Shown here piece after piece: positions 49,707 through 58,206 of a stretch of 64,000 nt of DNA. The notes beneath the pieces were generated by a model. That model did not search any database and was not told the origin of the DNA. It saw only the letters and a program-made list of their open reading frames with translations. Each line of letters starts with the position of its first letter. Position 1 is the first letter of the stretch. Location: NCBI RefSeq assembly GCF_014638275.1, contig NZ_BMFJ01000004.1, positions 1 to 64,000 on the forward strand. The letters are read 5' to 3'. A program made the translations under genes and the position numbers. The stretch is from Primorskyibacter flagellatus. GTDB taxonomy: Bacteria > Pseudomonadota > Alphaproteobacteria > Rhodobacterales > Rhodobacteraceae.

Positions 49707-51826
49707 TCCTCCACCACGATCACCGCATCCAGCGCCATGACCCCCTGCCCTTCCGTGCCGGTCCAGACCGGGTTGATGTCCATCTCCACCAGCCCCGGCG
49801 TCGCCATGGCATAGTCCGACACCTTCACGATGAGGTCCGCCAGCGCGGCCACGTCCCGTTTCGGCTGGCCACGATAGCCGGTCAGCAGTTTCGCAGACTT
49901 CAGCTCTCCGATCATCTCCTCCGCCATGGGCCGGGTCACCGGCAGCATGCGGCGCGTCACGTCGGCGAACATCTCCACATAGATGCCGCCAAGACCGAAG
50001 GTCATGACCTGCCCGAAGACCGGATCGCGGAGAATGCCGACAAAGGCCTCCAGCCCGCCTGCCGGGGCCATCGGCTCGATCAGCACGCCGTCCAGCGTGG
50101 CCGACGGGACCGCCGCCCTGGCATTCGCCATGATCTCCGCGAACGCCGCCGCCGCGCCGTCGCCCGTCACGCCCAGTTTCACCCCGCCGATGTCGGACTT
50201 GTGGGTGATCTGTGCGCTCACGATCTTCATCGCCACCGTGCCCATGGCCTGCGCGATGCGCACCGCGTCCTCAGCCGTGGTGGCGATCTCGGGCGCGGTC
50301 GCGGGCACACCGGCGGCGGCGAGTGCGCGTTTGCCCTCCACCTCGCTCAGCGTACGGGTCGGGTCGGGATCGCCCTGCGATCCGGTGGCGATGATGCCCG
50401 GCTGCCAGCCGGTGTCCCGCGCCGCCCTCCACAACCCGTAGTCGATCCAGCGCCGGACCGCCTTGCGCATGTTCCGCAGCGACCGGAAGGGCGGCAGTCC
50501 GGCCTCCGCCAGTTTCGCGTATCCCCCGCCCTGCCGCTCCGACATCCAGATCGGTACGATCGGCACGGAGGCTGCGTCCTGCACCGCCTTCAGCGACCCC
50601 GCGTTGACCACCGAATAGGTGCCGTAGTCCATCGGCAGCGGCGCCAGCACCAGCCCGACATTGGCATCGTCGGCACAGGCGGCCAGCGCCTCACGGTAGG
50701 CGTCGGGGTGGGAAATGGAGATGGAGGTCGTGTCGATCGGGTTGGACATGCCCGCATAGGGCGGCAGGGCATCGGCCAGCCGTTTCGCCGTTTCCGGCGT
50801 GAACTCTGCCAGTTCCAGCCCCGCGATCCCGACGTTGTCGGCACAGAGAGACGCTGCCCCGCCAGAGCTGGCGAAGACGGCGATCTTCTCCGTCCCCTCG
50901 GGCATCTTGCGGGTAAACAGCATGGCGACGTCGACCAGTTCATCCAGATCGTCGACCTCCACCACGCCCATTTGCCGGAACACGGTCGAATTGACCTCGG
51001 CCGAACCGGTGATGGAGGCGGTATGCGACTGCGCCGCCCTGGCCCCGTAAGCGGACCTCCCGACCTTGAGCCCCACCACCGGTTTGCCCTTCCGCGCGGC
51101 CTCCTGACAGGCGGCGGCAAAGCGGGCTCCGTCCTTGAAGCCCTCGATCAGGCAGCCGATCACCTTGATCTCGGGATCCTGCGCCATGTGGTGCACGAAG
51201 TCGGCGACCTGCAGGTCGCATTCGTTGCCCGAGGATGACCAGAGGCCGAAGCCGATCCCCCGCACGTTGTGCTGGATCATGTTGCGTCCCAGCCCGCCGC
51301 CCTGGGTGGCCAGCCCGATCGGGCCCGGCGTGATGTCGTCCTTGAACGCGGGCGAAAAGGTGAGGCCAAGCGGCAGATTCAGGTTCACCAGCCCGGGGCA
51401 GTTCGGCCCGTAGATGCGGATGCCCGTGCGCTGCGAGATCTCCACCAGCGCAGCCTCCTCCGCCCGGCCCCAGTCATCCGCCTCCGAAAAGCCGGAGGTC
51501 AGGATGACGGCAAAGCCGCAGCCCTTTTCCCCCGCCTGTTCCACCGCCGCGCGCACGGCCGGGGCGGGCACGACGACGACGATCACGTCCACCGCTTCGG
51601 GAAGGGAGGCGACATCGGGATAGCAGCGCAGGCCCATGACCTCCGCCTGCTTGGGGTTCACCGGATAGACCGTTCCGGCAAAGGCCGAATGCTGCACGAT
51701 GTTCCTCATCGCGTGGTTTCCGATGGAATGCTCCTTCTCCGATGCGCCGATGACCGCGACAGTGCGGGGCGCGAAGAGACGGGTCAGGTCGGGGAAGACG
51801 TAGGGTTCGTAATTGTCTTTCGGCAT
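49703..51826 (-). CDS. NDP-forming acyl-CoA synthetase (acetate-CoA ligase family)
   Basis: 707 residues, alpha-beta fusion. N-terminal CoA-binding domain (LFAPRTVAVIGASEKEHSIGNHAMRNI; PVNPKQAEVMGLRCYPDVASLPEAVDVIVVVVPAPAV), succinyl-CoA-ligase-like domains with the phospho-His268 in AQSHTASITGS, and a C-terminal ATP-grasp (VEGKRALAAAGVPATAPEIATTAEDAVRIAQAMGTVAMKIVSAQITHKSDIGGVKLGV; MDINPVW). Forms or uses acyl-CoA with ATP/ADP. Starts 9 bp after the acyl-CoA dehydrogenase gene. Confidence 0.92.
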   Translation of the reverse strand: MPKDNYEPYVFPDLTRLFAPRTVAVIGASEKEHSIGNHAMRNIVQHSAFAGTVYPVNPKQAEVMGLRCYPDVASLPEAVDVIVVVVPAPAVRAAVEQAGEKGCGFAVILTSGFSEADDWGRAEEAALVEISQRTGIRIYGPNCPGLVNLNLPLGLTFSPAFKDDITPGPIGLATQGGGLGRNMIQHNVRGIGFGLWSSSGNECDLQVADFVHHMAQDPEIKVIGCLIEGFKDGARFAAACQEAARKGKPVVGLKVGRSAYGARAAQSHTASITGSAEVNSTVFRQMGVVEVDDLDELVDVAMLFTRKMPEGTEKIAVFASSGGAASLCADNVGIAGLELAEFTPETAKRLADALPPYAGMSNPIDTTSISISHPDAYREALAACADDANVGLVLAPLPMDYGTYSVVNAGSLKAVQDAASVPIVPIWMSERQGGGYAKLAEAGLPPFRSLRNMRKAVRRWIDYGLWRAARDTGWQPGIIATGSQGDPDPTRTLSEVEGKRALAAAGVPATAPEIATTAEDAVRIAQAMGTVAMKIVSAQITHKSDIGGVKLGVTGDGAAAAFAEIMANARAAVPSATLDGVLIEPMAPAGGLEAFVGILRDPVFGQVMTFGLGGIYVEMFADVTRRMLPVTRPMAEEMIGELKSAKLLTGYRGQPKRDVAALADLIVKVSDYAMATPGLVEMDINPVWTGTEGQGVMALDAVIVVEE

Positions 51827-51835
51827 GGCGCGGCC

Positions 51836-52984
51836 TCAGGTGATGGCGTTCAGGCCAAGGATCTCCCGGCCCGCGATAAGCGTCTGGATCTCAGAGGTGC
51901 CCTCGGGGATCATGCCGCCGCGCGTGTCGCGGAAGATCCGCTCGATCGGGTAGTCACAGGCATAGCCCAGCCCCCCGTGCACCTGCAGCGCCATGTCCGC
52001 GACCTCGAAAGCCGCCTGCGTGGCGTAGAGCTTGGCGATGGAGCAGTCCTCCCGCGCCTCCTCCCCCGCGTCGAGCCGGGCGGCGGCGGCGTAGGACAGC
52101 GCCCGCGCGGCCTTCACCCGCATCGTCATGTCGACGATATGCTTCTGGACCAGCTGGAATTCCCCGATCAGCTTGCCGAACTGCCGGCGCGTTTTGGCGT
52201 AGTCGATGGAGAGATCCAGCGCCGCCTGCGCCTGCCCGACCGCGCCCATGGCAATATTCACGCGCGCGGTGTTCAGCCCCGCCAACGTGCCCGACAGCGC
52301 GGTGCCCTCCGCCCCGACACGGTTCTCGACCGGAACGACGACATTGTCGAACTCCAGCTCCGAGGTGCCGGTCGGGCGCAGCGTCATCTTCTGCACCCGT
52401 TTCGCGGAGAACCCCTTCATCCCCTTCTCGACCACAAAGGCGGACAGACCACCGTCGCAGTCCGGGCTGAAGGTCCTGGCCACCAGCAGGCAGATGTCCG
52501 CGTTGATCCCGTTGGTGATCCACAGCTTTCGGCCCGAAATGACGTAGTGATCGCCCTTGAGATCGGCCCGCGTTTCGATCCCGCGCACGTTCGACCCGAC
52601 ATTGGGCTCGGACAGGCCCGTGCAGGTGCGGATGCGGTTGGCGAGCAGGGGCTTCAGCCAGCGGTCCTTCTGGTCGTCGGTGCCGAAGCGCGACAGCTTC
52701 TGGATGGTGCCGTTGGTGATGTTGACGATGGTCCGCAGGGAACCCCAGCAATACCCGGCGCTCTCCATCAGCATGCCCCAGGTGACATAGGGCAGGTCAA
52801 AGCCGCCGTCGGCCTCGGGGATCCTGCCGCCGAGATAGCCGAAGTCCTTGAGGCCATCGAGGATCTCGAAGGGGAATGTCGCCTCCGCCTCGTGCTTGGG
52901 GATCAGGGGCGTGACGTTGGCCTTCAGCCAGCGATCCACGGTGTCCTTCAGCATCCGCTGTTCTTCGGTCAGCAGCGCGGTCAT
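51836..52984 (-). CDS. Acyl-CoA dehydrogenase
   Basis: 382 residues from ATG 52984. Acyl-CoA dehydrogenase landmarks: CTGLSEPNVGSNVRGIETRADLKGDHYVISGRKLWITNG (FAD/substrate site), ALDLSIDYAKTRRQFGKLIGEFQLVQ, QVHGGLGYACDYPIERIFRDTRGGMIPEGTSEIQ with the likely catalytic Glu361 (PEGTSE). Introduces the alpha-beta double bond in an acyl-CoA; the residues do not fix chain type. First gene of the three-gene operon; an imperfect inverted repeat lies about 130 bp upstream. Confidence 0.93.
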   Translation of the reverse strand: MTALLTEEQRMLKDTVDRWLKANVTPLIPKHEAEATFPFEILDGLKDFGYLGGRIPEADGGFDLPYVTWGMLMESAGYCWGSLRTIVNITNGTIQKLSRFGTDDQKDRWLKPLLANRIRTCTGLSEPNVGSNVRGIETRADLKGDHYVISGRKLWITNGINADICLLVARTFSPDCDGGLSAFVVEKGMKGFSAKRVQKMTLRPTGTSELEFDNVVVPVENRVGAEGTALSGTLAGLNTARVNIAMGAVGQAQAALDLSIDYAKTRRQFGKLIGEFQLVQKHIVDMTMRVKAARALSYAAAARLDAGEEAREDCSIAKLYATQAAFEVADMALQVHGGLGYACDYPIERIFRDTRGGMIPEGTSEIQTLIAGREILGLNAIT

Positions 52985-53111
52985 TTGCGCCGCCGCCCTG
53001 CGCAAGCGAAGCCCGGACCGCCGCGGCGGTTCCGTTTCGTGACGGTCATCCTGTCTCCTCCCCTGGCCACGGCCCACGGGGAGCCACGACACGTTTTACC
53101 TATGGGGCCCT

Positions 53112-53140
53112 AATTCTACTCATCAGTCAATAAGTGAATT
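53112..53140. promoter_or_regulatory. Promoter/operator-like inverted repeat upstream of acyl-CoA dehydrogenase operon
   Basis: AATTCTACT (53112-53120) and AGTGAATT (53133-53140) form an imperfect dyad in an AT-rich patch; on the minus strand it includes TTGACT, usable as a -35. Layout fits a TetR- or MerR-type operator seen before acyl-CoA catabolic operons. No ribosome-binding site of note precedes the gene. Confidence 0.35.
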
Positions 53141-53170
53141 AGCGGGGGCGGAGGAGGAGACGCGGATCGC

Positions 53171-54850
53171 CTACCAGAGCTTTGCGTCGGCACGGACCTG
53201 GATCAGCGGGCCGCCGATGCCCGGGCGCCCGAAGGGATCGATCAGCGGCACACCGATGATGCCGGATGCGGTAAACCGCCCAAAGCTCCACGACAGGCCC
53301 AGACCGGCCCCGGCGGCGTGTGTCCGGCGGCCGGTGGCGCGATCGCGGACCACCCCGGCGTCAAGGAACAGGTGCGGCTGGATCCGCGTCGCCGCCGTCT
53401 GGCGCATCGCGGCGGGAAGCAGACGGGTCCAGACATCCGCGGCCAGGTACAGATCGTTGCGCAGGTAGGCCCCGGTTTCGCCAGCACCGACCGCCTCCTC
53501 GTATCCCCGCACGGTCGAAAAGGAGCCGATCGCCATCTGCTCGCTGCCATAGAGCGTGTGCGGGCTGATCTGCGCCCGCAGGTCCGTGACCAGCGTGCCG
53601 GCCGCTCCGAACGCCCCCTGCCTCTGCCAGCCGAATTCCAGCCGCGCGAACTGCGCCCGCGGTTCATCCCGCGCGGGGCTGGCAGGGTCGCGGGTCGCGC
53701 CGAAGGCATCCAGCCCGAAGGACAGGGTCGCGTCGTAGGAATTGCGCGCCTGCTCCCCGATCCGGATGTGGCGCAGACCGAAGGACAGGGTCGCCACCCG
53801 CTGCGGGGTGAGGGCGGCGAAATTGATGACGCGCGTGCCGTCGCGCACGCCCAGGGTCACACTGCCTTCGGTTGTCGAGAACTGCCCCCGCGCCAGCATC
53901 CGCGTGACCGAGAGCGAGACGTTGGTCGACGTGCCGAACAGCTCTGCCGCCGGGGACAGCGGCACCAGGTATTCCGAATACCCAAGGTCCAGCTGCACCG
54001 TCGTGTAGCCGAAAGGAACCGAACCGGAGAGGGTCAGCGCGTTGGTGTTCTCCGTCCCCGCCAGTCCGACGGTCCAGGTGTCGTTGGCACCGAACAGGTC
54101 GTCCACCGTGGTTTCGAAGGTCAGCCGGTTGCGCCCGGTCCCTTCCGAGGCGAGCGTGTCGAACCGCCCCAGCCCGCGGAACCTGTCCTGCTGCAGCCGC
54201 TGCACGATGACGTGGGATCCGCCCGGCGTATCGCCCGGCTGCAGCCGCACCGTCGCCTCGACCGACCCGAGCCGGTTCATCTGGTCCAGCCCCTGTTCGA
54301 AGTCGCGCAGGTTGAAGGGCCGGGTGGCGGCGCCGGGGAAGGCCGTCGCGATCTGGCGGCGCGCGCGCGGGCCGGTCAGTTCCTCTGCCTCGCCGACAAG
54401 GTAGATGCCCTCGACATGACCCTCCAGCACCTCAAGCACCAGCACGCCGGTGGTGAGGTTCTGCGCCGGGATGTAACTGCGGGTGGTGATATACCCCTTG
54501 TCGGCATAGGCCCCGTCCAGCGCGCGCATGGCTGACTGGATGTCCGCCCCCTGCATGCAGGCGGGCGCGAAGGGGGCCATCAGCCGCGCGAGCGTCACCT
54601 CAGGCAGCAGGGTGACGCCGGTCACCTCGATCCGGTCGATCGGGAAACAGGGGCCACCCCGGGCCTGCGCCGGTCCGGGATCGGGCGCGCCGCCCTGGGG
54701 CCGGAACCCGCCAAGGGCCGAGGTCCGCTCGCTCAGCTCCTGCACCCGGCGCTGTTCGACCAGCGGGTCGGTCACGGCCTGTGCCGTTGCGACACCCGCC
54801 AAACCAAGCCCCGTGGCCAGCGCCACCGCCGCGATCCCGAGCCTGCGCAT
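53171..54850 (-). CDS. Two-partner secretion outer-membrane transporter (TpsB; ShlB/FhaC/HecB family)
   Basis: 559 residues. Sec signal peptide (RRLGIAAVALATGLGLAGVATAQ), two POTRA domains (CFPIDRIEVTGVTLLPEVTLARL; VLVLEVLEGHVEGIYLVGEAEEL) and a 16-strand barrel with the conserved VRGYEE loop motif (FSTVRGYEEAVGAGETGAYLRNDLYL) and a terminal aromatic residue (ADAKLW). It recognises the TPS domain of TpsA proteins and exports them across the outer membrane. Encoded 0-1 bp after the small TpsA and near the giant TpsA; it is the only TpsB in the window. Confidence 0.94.
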   Translation of the reverse strand: MRRLGIAAVALATGLGLAGVATAQAVTDPLVEQRRVQELSERTSALGGFRPQGGAPDPGPAQARGGPCFPIDRIEVTGVTLLPEVTLARLMAPFAPACMQGADIQSAMRALDGAYADKGYITTRSYIPAQNLTTGVLVLEVLEGHVEGIYLVGEAEELTGPRARRQIATAFPGAATRPFNLRDFEQGLDQMNRLGSVEATVRLQPGDTPGGSHVIVQRLQQDRFRGLGRFDTLASEGTGRNRLTFETTVDDLFGANDTWTVGLAGTENTNALTLSGSVPFGYTTVQLDLGYSEYLVPLSPAAELFGTSTNVSLSVTRMLARGQFSTTEGSVTLGVRDGTRVINFAALTPQRVATLSFGLRHIRIGEQARNSYDATLSFGLDAFGATRDPASPARDEPRAQFARLEFGWQRQGAFGAAGTLVTDLRAQISPHTLYGSEQMAIGSFSTVRGYEEAVGAGETGAYLRNDLYLAADVWTRLLPAAMRQTAATRIQPHLFLDAGVVRDRATGRRTHAAGAGLGLSWSFGRFTASGIIGVPLIDPFGRPGIGGPLIQVRADAKLW

Positions 54851-57148
54851 CTAGCGGCCTATCGCAGGCACGCGCGCCAGCATGCCAAGCGGCGCATCGC
54901 CCCCGCCCGGACGGATGCCGCCGACGGCGCGACCCGTGGCCTCGCCCGCCGTCATCTCCGTGCCGTCGCGGGCAGAGACATAACCGCCCTCCATCTCAAC
55001 CGGGGTCAGCGACCGGATCACCAGTCGCCCCGCATCCGCCAGCAGCCCGCCGAAGCGGTCCCGCAGGATGATCCACGACGACGCCCCGGACCACAGGTTG
55101 TAGAGCCCGCCGGGGCGGCTCACCACCAGCGGGTCCTGCACGGAGGCCAGCCGCACCCGCGCCGCCGTCACCGTCAGATCGGCCAGCGACAGCACCTCTC
55201 CGCCCGCGTTGTCGAGAAGATCGGCCGTCACCGTGACATGGCCCGTCGCCGCGATCCGCGCCGGCAGGAAAGCCAGCTCCGAGGTCCCCGCAGACCGGCA
55301 GGACCGGCCGCAGGTCATCGTCATCGCGACATGGCCGACCGCATGCGTGCGATTGTCGACCGCCGCAGCGGTAAGAGCGATGTCGCCGCCGTTTGCGTTG
55401 ATCTCTCCGCCATGGTTGCGGATCGTGCCGCCCGCCGTGACGGTCACGCCGGTCAGGGCGGTGACGATGGCGGTGCGGTCGGCGGCCACCGGGTCGGCGG
55501 CATAGGTCAGCGTCGTGACCCGCCGCTTCGGCAGGAAGAACAGCAGCCCGCGTGATCGCCGCACGGTCTGCACCGCGACCGGCGCGGCATCGGCGGTCAG
55601 CACGCCCACATCCCCCGCCGCCGCCAGCGTCACGGCGCCGTTGGCCAGCACACGCGCCTGCCGCACCTCAAGATCGCCGCCCGCGCGCAGCACCGCATCC
55701 CCCGCCGCGCCGAAGATCAGGCCGAGGTGATCCGCCGTGCTGCCGTGCCGCAGGTCGCCGGTGAAGGACAGGGTCACCGCCCCCTCCACCCCCGACCCGT
55801 CAGGCGCGGCGACCCCGTCGATCCGCTGGCCGCCCTGGATCAGCCCGCCGGCGTTGGTGAAGCTGCCGCCGGAGAGCACAAGGCTCCCGTTCTCCGCCAC
55901 CACGTCCGCCTGCCGCGCGACAGACCTTACCGTCATCGCGCCGACCGTCCCGACAAGATGCCCCGCCGCGCGCAGGCTGCCGTCGACCAGTTCCAGCCCC
56001 TCGGCCTCCAGCTGGACCGATCCCTCCGCCGTGACATCCGCGCCGAGCAGGCGCAGGGTGCCGCCGGTCAGGCTCAGGTCCGGGGCGCCGCGCAGCCTGG
56101 CCCGCGTCGCGCCCTCCGCGTCGAAGCTCAGCACCGCGCCCATGGAGGTGCCGATGGCGAGCGCGTCGATCGTGCCGCCGCTGACCAGCGCGCTGGCGGT
56201 CCCGGTGATCTGCACTCCGCCGGAGGTCGCCGTGACCTCTGCCCCGCGCAGCCGCACCCCGCCGCCATTGACCGAGACGGAGCCCGCGCTTGTCACCCGC
56301 CCGCCGTCCACCTCGACCATCCCGTCGGCGCGGACGGAAAACCCGTGCGCCCCGGCAACGGCGGATCCGGCATGGCGCACCCCCGCCCCCGCCCCCGTGA
56401 CCTCGATCCCGATGCGGTAGGCGTTCAGCACGCCGGGGCTGAGGATCTCCACCATCACGCCCTCAGTCCCGCCGGCCAGGGCGGTGCCGCGTGACCAGCC
56501 GAGGCTGGTGTTTCCCGGCACGATGGAGGAATCGAATTCCGTCACCCCATGCCCCGCGCGCAGGGTCAGCGCGGCCTCCGCCCCCTCGGCAGAGATCGCG
56601 CCGTTCACCCGGATCCGCTCCGCGATCAGGTCGACCGCGTCCATCTGTCCGGACAGCCCGCCGCCTTCGATTGTGATCGTGCCGCCGGTGACGCGGGCGG
56701 TGACGTTGCTCTGGAAAATGCCGGGCGCGATCTGCTGGTCGGCCAGCCCCGCCTGCCCCGTAGTCAGCCCGACGCGACCCGTGTTCACGAAGCGGCCGCC
56801 GTCGATGACGATGCCGTTCGGGTTCGCCACGATGACATGGGCGCGCTGGCCCAGAACAGTCAGCGGCCCCTCCAGCCGGGAGGGTGCGGTGCCCGTGACC
56901 TCATTCAGGATGGTGCGCGCCGCGGCTGTCCGGTTGTCCAGATCGACCCCGGCAGAGGGCACGGAGAACCGGTCATAGCTGTTACGGCTGATCCCGTTGC
57001 GCCCCGGCGCGGCCACACCCACGGTGACCCGCCCGTCGGGGGCGACGGTGACGGTGGTGGCCGTGCTGCCATCGGGCACCACCTGCGCGGACACAGGCAG
57101 TGCGGCGAGGATCAGCAGCAGGGCCGGCCGGAAGGCAGCCCCGCCCAC
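54851..57148 (-). CDS. Two-partner secretion exoprotein (TpsA), small, filamentous-haemagglutinin N-domain
   Basis: 765 residues from GTG 57148. Signal peptide FRPALLLILAALPVSAQ, then the TPS secretion domain: NSYDRFSV (56-63), LEGPLTVLGQRAHVIVANPNGIVIDGGRFVNTGRV with NPNG at 109-112. The rest is a beta-helix rich in GG/TVTA/ADG repeats. The CxxC often found after NPNG is missing. A short hydrophobic/basic segment (RRSRGLLFFLPKRRVTTL) and four Cys near MTMTCGRSCRS interrupt the helix. Adjacent to TpsB, so this is the likely cognate pair. A surface adhesin or secreted protein of unknown target. Confidence 0.9.
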   Translation of the reverse strand: MGGAAFRPALLLILAALPVSAQVVPDGSTATTVTVAPDGRVTVGVAAPGRNGISRNSYDRFSVPSAGVDLDNRTAAARTILNEVTGTAPSRLEGPLTVLGQRAHVIVANPNGIVIDGGRFVNTGRVGLTTGQAGLADQQIAPGIFQSNVTARVTGGTITIEGGGLSGQMDAVDLIAERIRVNGAISAEGAEAALTLRAGHGVTEFDSSIVPGNTSLGWSRGTALAGGTEGVMVEILSPGVLNAYRIGIEVTGAGAGVRHAGSAVAGAHGFSVRADGMVEVDGGRVTSAGSVSVNGGGVRLRGAEVTATSGGVQITGTASALVSGGTIDALAIGTSMGAVLSFDAEGATRARLRGAPDLSLTGGTLRLLGADVTAEGSVQLEAEGLELVDGSLRAAGHLVGTVGAMTVRSVARQADVVAENGSLVLSGGSFTNAGGLIQGGQRIDGVAAPDGSGVEGAVTLSFTGDLRHGSTADHLGLIFGAAGDAVLRAGGDLEVRQARVLANGAVTLAAAGDVGVLTADAAPVAVQTVRRSRGLLFFLPKRRVTTLTYAADPVAADRTAIVTALTGVTVTAGGTIRNHGGEINANGGDIALTAAAVDNRTHAVGHVAMTMTCGRSCRSAGTSELAFLPARIAATGHVTVTADLLDNAGGEVLSLADLTVTAARVRLASVQDPLVVSRPGGLYNLWSGASSWIILRDRFGGLLADAGRLVIRSLTPVEMEGGYVSARDGTEMTAGEATGRAVGGIRPGGGDAPLGMLARVPAIGR

Positions 57149-57151
57149 GGT

Positions 57152-58000
57152 CTAGTTGCCGGCCGCCGGCGCGGTGACCGCAGCGGTTGCCGAGGCCTCC
57201 GCCGCACGCTTCTGGCTTTCTTCAACCCATGCGCGTGCCATTTTCTGCCCCTCCGCGACCTGCTCCGGGGTCAGCTCCGCCTCGATCTCGTCGCGCAGGG
57301 CGGGGGCTTCGGGATGGGTCATCGCGGCGGCTATATTGGCATAGGAATAAGCCTGAACCAGGTTTTTTTCCGTGCCATTCCCTTCGTGAAGGGCTTTTGC
57401 CGTTTCAAAAAGACCCATTGCATTGCCACGCTCTGCATTTGCGCTGAAAAGGGCAAACGCACGGGCCGGATCCTTTTCCACGCCTTCCCCTTCCTTATAA
57501 GCAACGGCCAAAAGATTGCCGGCGGCAATGTGGCCGCCTTCCGCCGCCTCGGACCACAGCGCGCGGGCCTTGTCCGGGTCCGCAGGAATGCCGCGCCCGT
57601 CCAGCATCAGCGCGCCGCAGTTGAACTGCCCGTTGGCATCGCCCATGTCAGCCGCCTTGCAAACAAGCTCCGCGCCCTTCTCGAAGTCACGCAGCACGCC
57701 CTGGCCGTCGATGAACATCAGGCCGAAACGGTTGAGGCCAAGCGCCGAACCACCGTCCGCGGCCACCCGGAACAGATCGCCCGCGCGGGTCATGTCGGCC
57801 TCTGTACCAAGGCCCAGCTCGAACATGCGGCCAAGGTAGAAGGCGCCGTCCGGCTGCCCCGCCTCGAAGGCCGCGCGGAACTGTTCCGCGGCGGTTTCGA
57901 AGTCGCTCTTGTCCAGCGCGGCGACACCCGCCGAGATGTCCGCGAAGGACATGGTTGCAGACCCGAAAAGCACCAGACCGGCAAGCAGCGAACGACCCAT
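57152..58000 (-). CDS. Periplasmic Sel1-repeat protein
   Basis: 282 residues from ATG 58000. Signal peptide MGRSLLAGLVLFGSATMSFAD, then about five Sel1-like (TPR-related) repeats, e.g. GAFYLGRMFELGLGTEADMTRAGDLFRVAADGGSALGLNRFGLMFIDGQGVLRDFEKGAELVCKAADMGDANGQFNCGALMLDGRGIPAD. A charged/Ala-rich tail follows (EQVAEGQKMARAWVEESQKRAAEASATAA). Sel1 proteins act as scaffolds. Sits 3 bp before the small TpsA gene, same strand, so it may help assembly or control of the exoprotein. Confidence 0.9.
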   Translation of the reverse strand: MGRSLLAGLVLFGSATMSFADISAGVAALDKSDFETAAEQFRAAFEAGQPDGAFYLGRMFELGLGTEADMTRAGDLFRVAADGGSALGLNRFGLMFIDGQGVLRDFEKGAELVCKAADMGDANGQFNCGALMLDGRGIPADPDKARALWSEAAEGGHIAAGNLLAVAYKEGEGVEKDPARAFALFSANAERGNAMGLFETAKALHEGNGTEKNLVQAYSYANIAAAMTHPEAPALRDEIEAELTPEQVAEGQKMARAWVEESQKRAAEASATAAVTAPAAGN

Positions 58001-58140
58001 TTGAAACCCCTTTTTTCCCAAGGTGGAGAAGACAGCCAAAGCGGCCCCTATCCGAGTCTGAGCGGCTCCGCCAAGCGCAATCTTTTTAAGCCGCACACCC
58101 GGTTTCATTTCCCGCGGACAGTGGTGCAAAAAAATCTCAA

Positions 58141-58169
58141 TTGCCTGAATCGATTTTTTTGGTTTACGT
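58141..58169 (+). promoter_or_regulatory. Putative promoter of the giant TpsA gene
   Basis: TTGCCT (58141-58146), a 17-base T-rich spacer and TTACGT (58164-58169), about 37 bases ahead of the chosen TTG start at 58207. The 206 bp interval to the divergent Sel1 gene is AT-rich and holds no other gene. Confidence 0.4.
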
Positions 58170-58206
58170 CGCGATCATGTGAACTCTTCGCCTGCAGGAA
58201 CCCTAA

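Noticed and set aside
51269..53113. 614-codon plus-strand frame opposite the acyl-CoA synthetase and dehydrogenase genes
   Set aside because: Spans two genuine minus-strand genes and has no recognisable domain.
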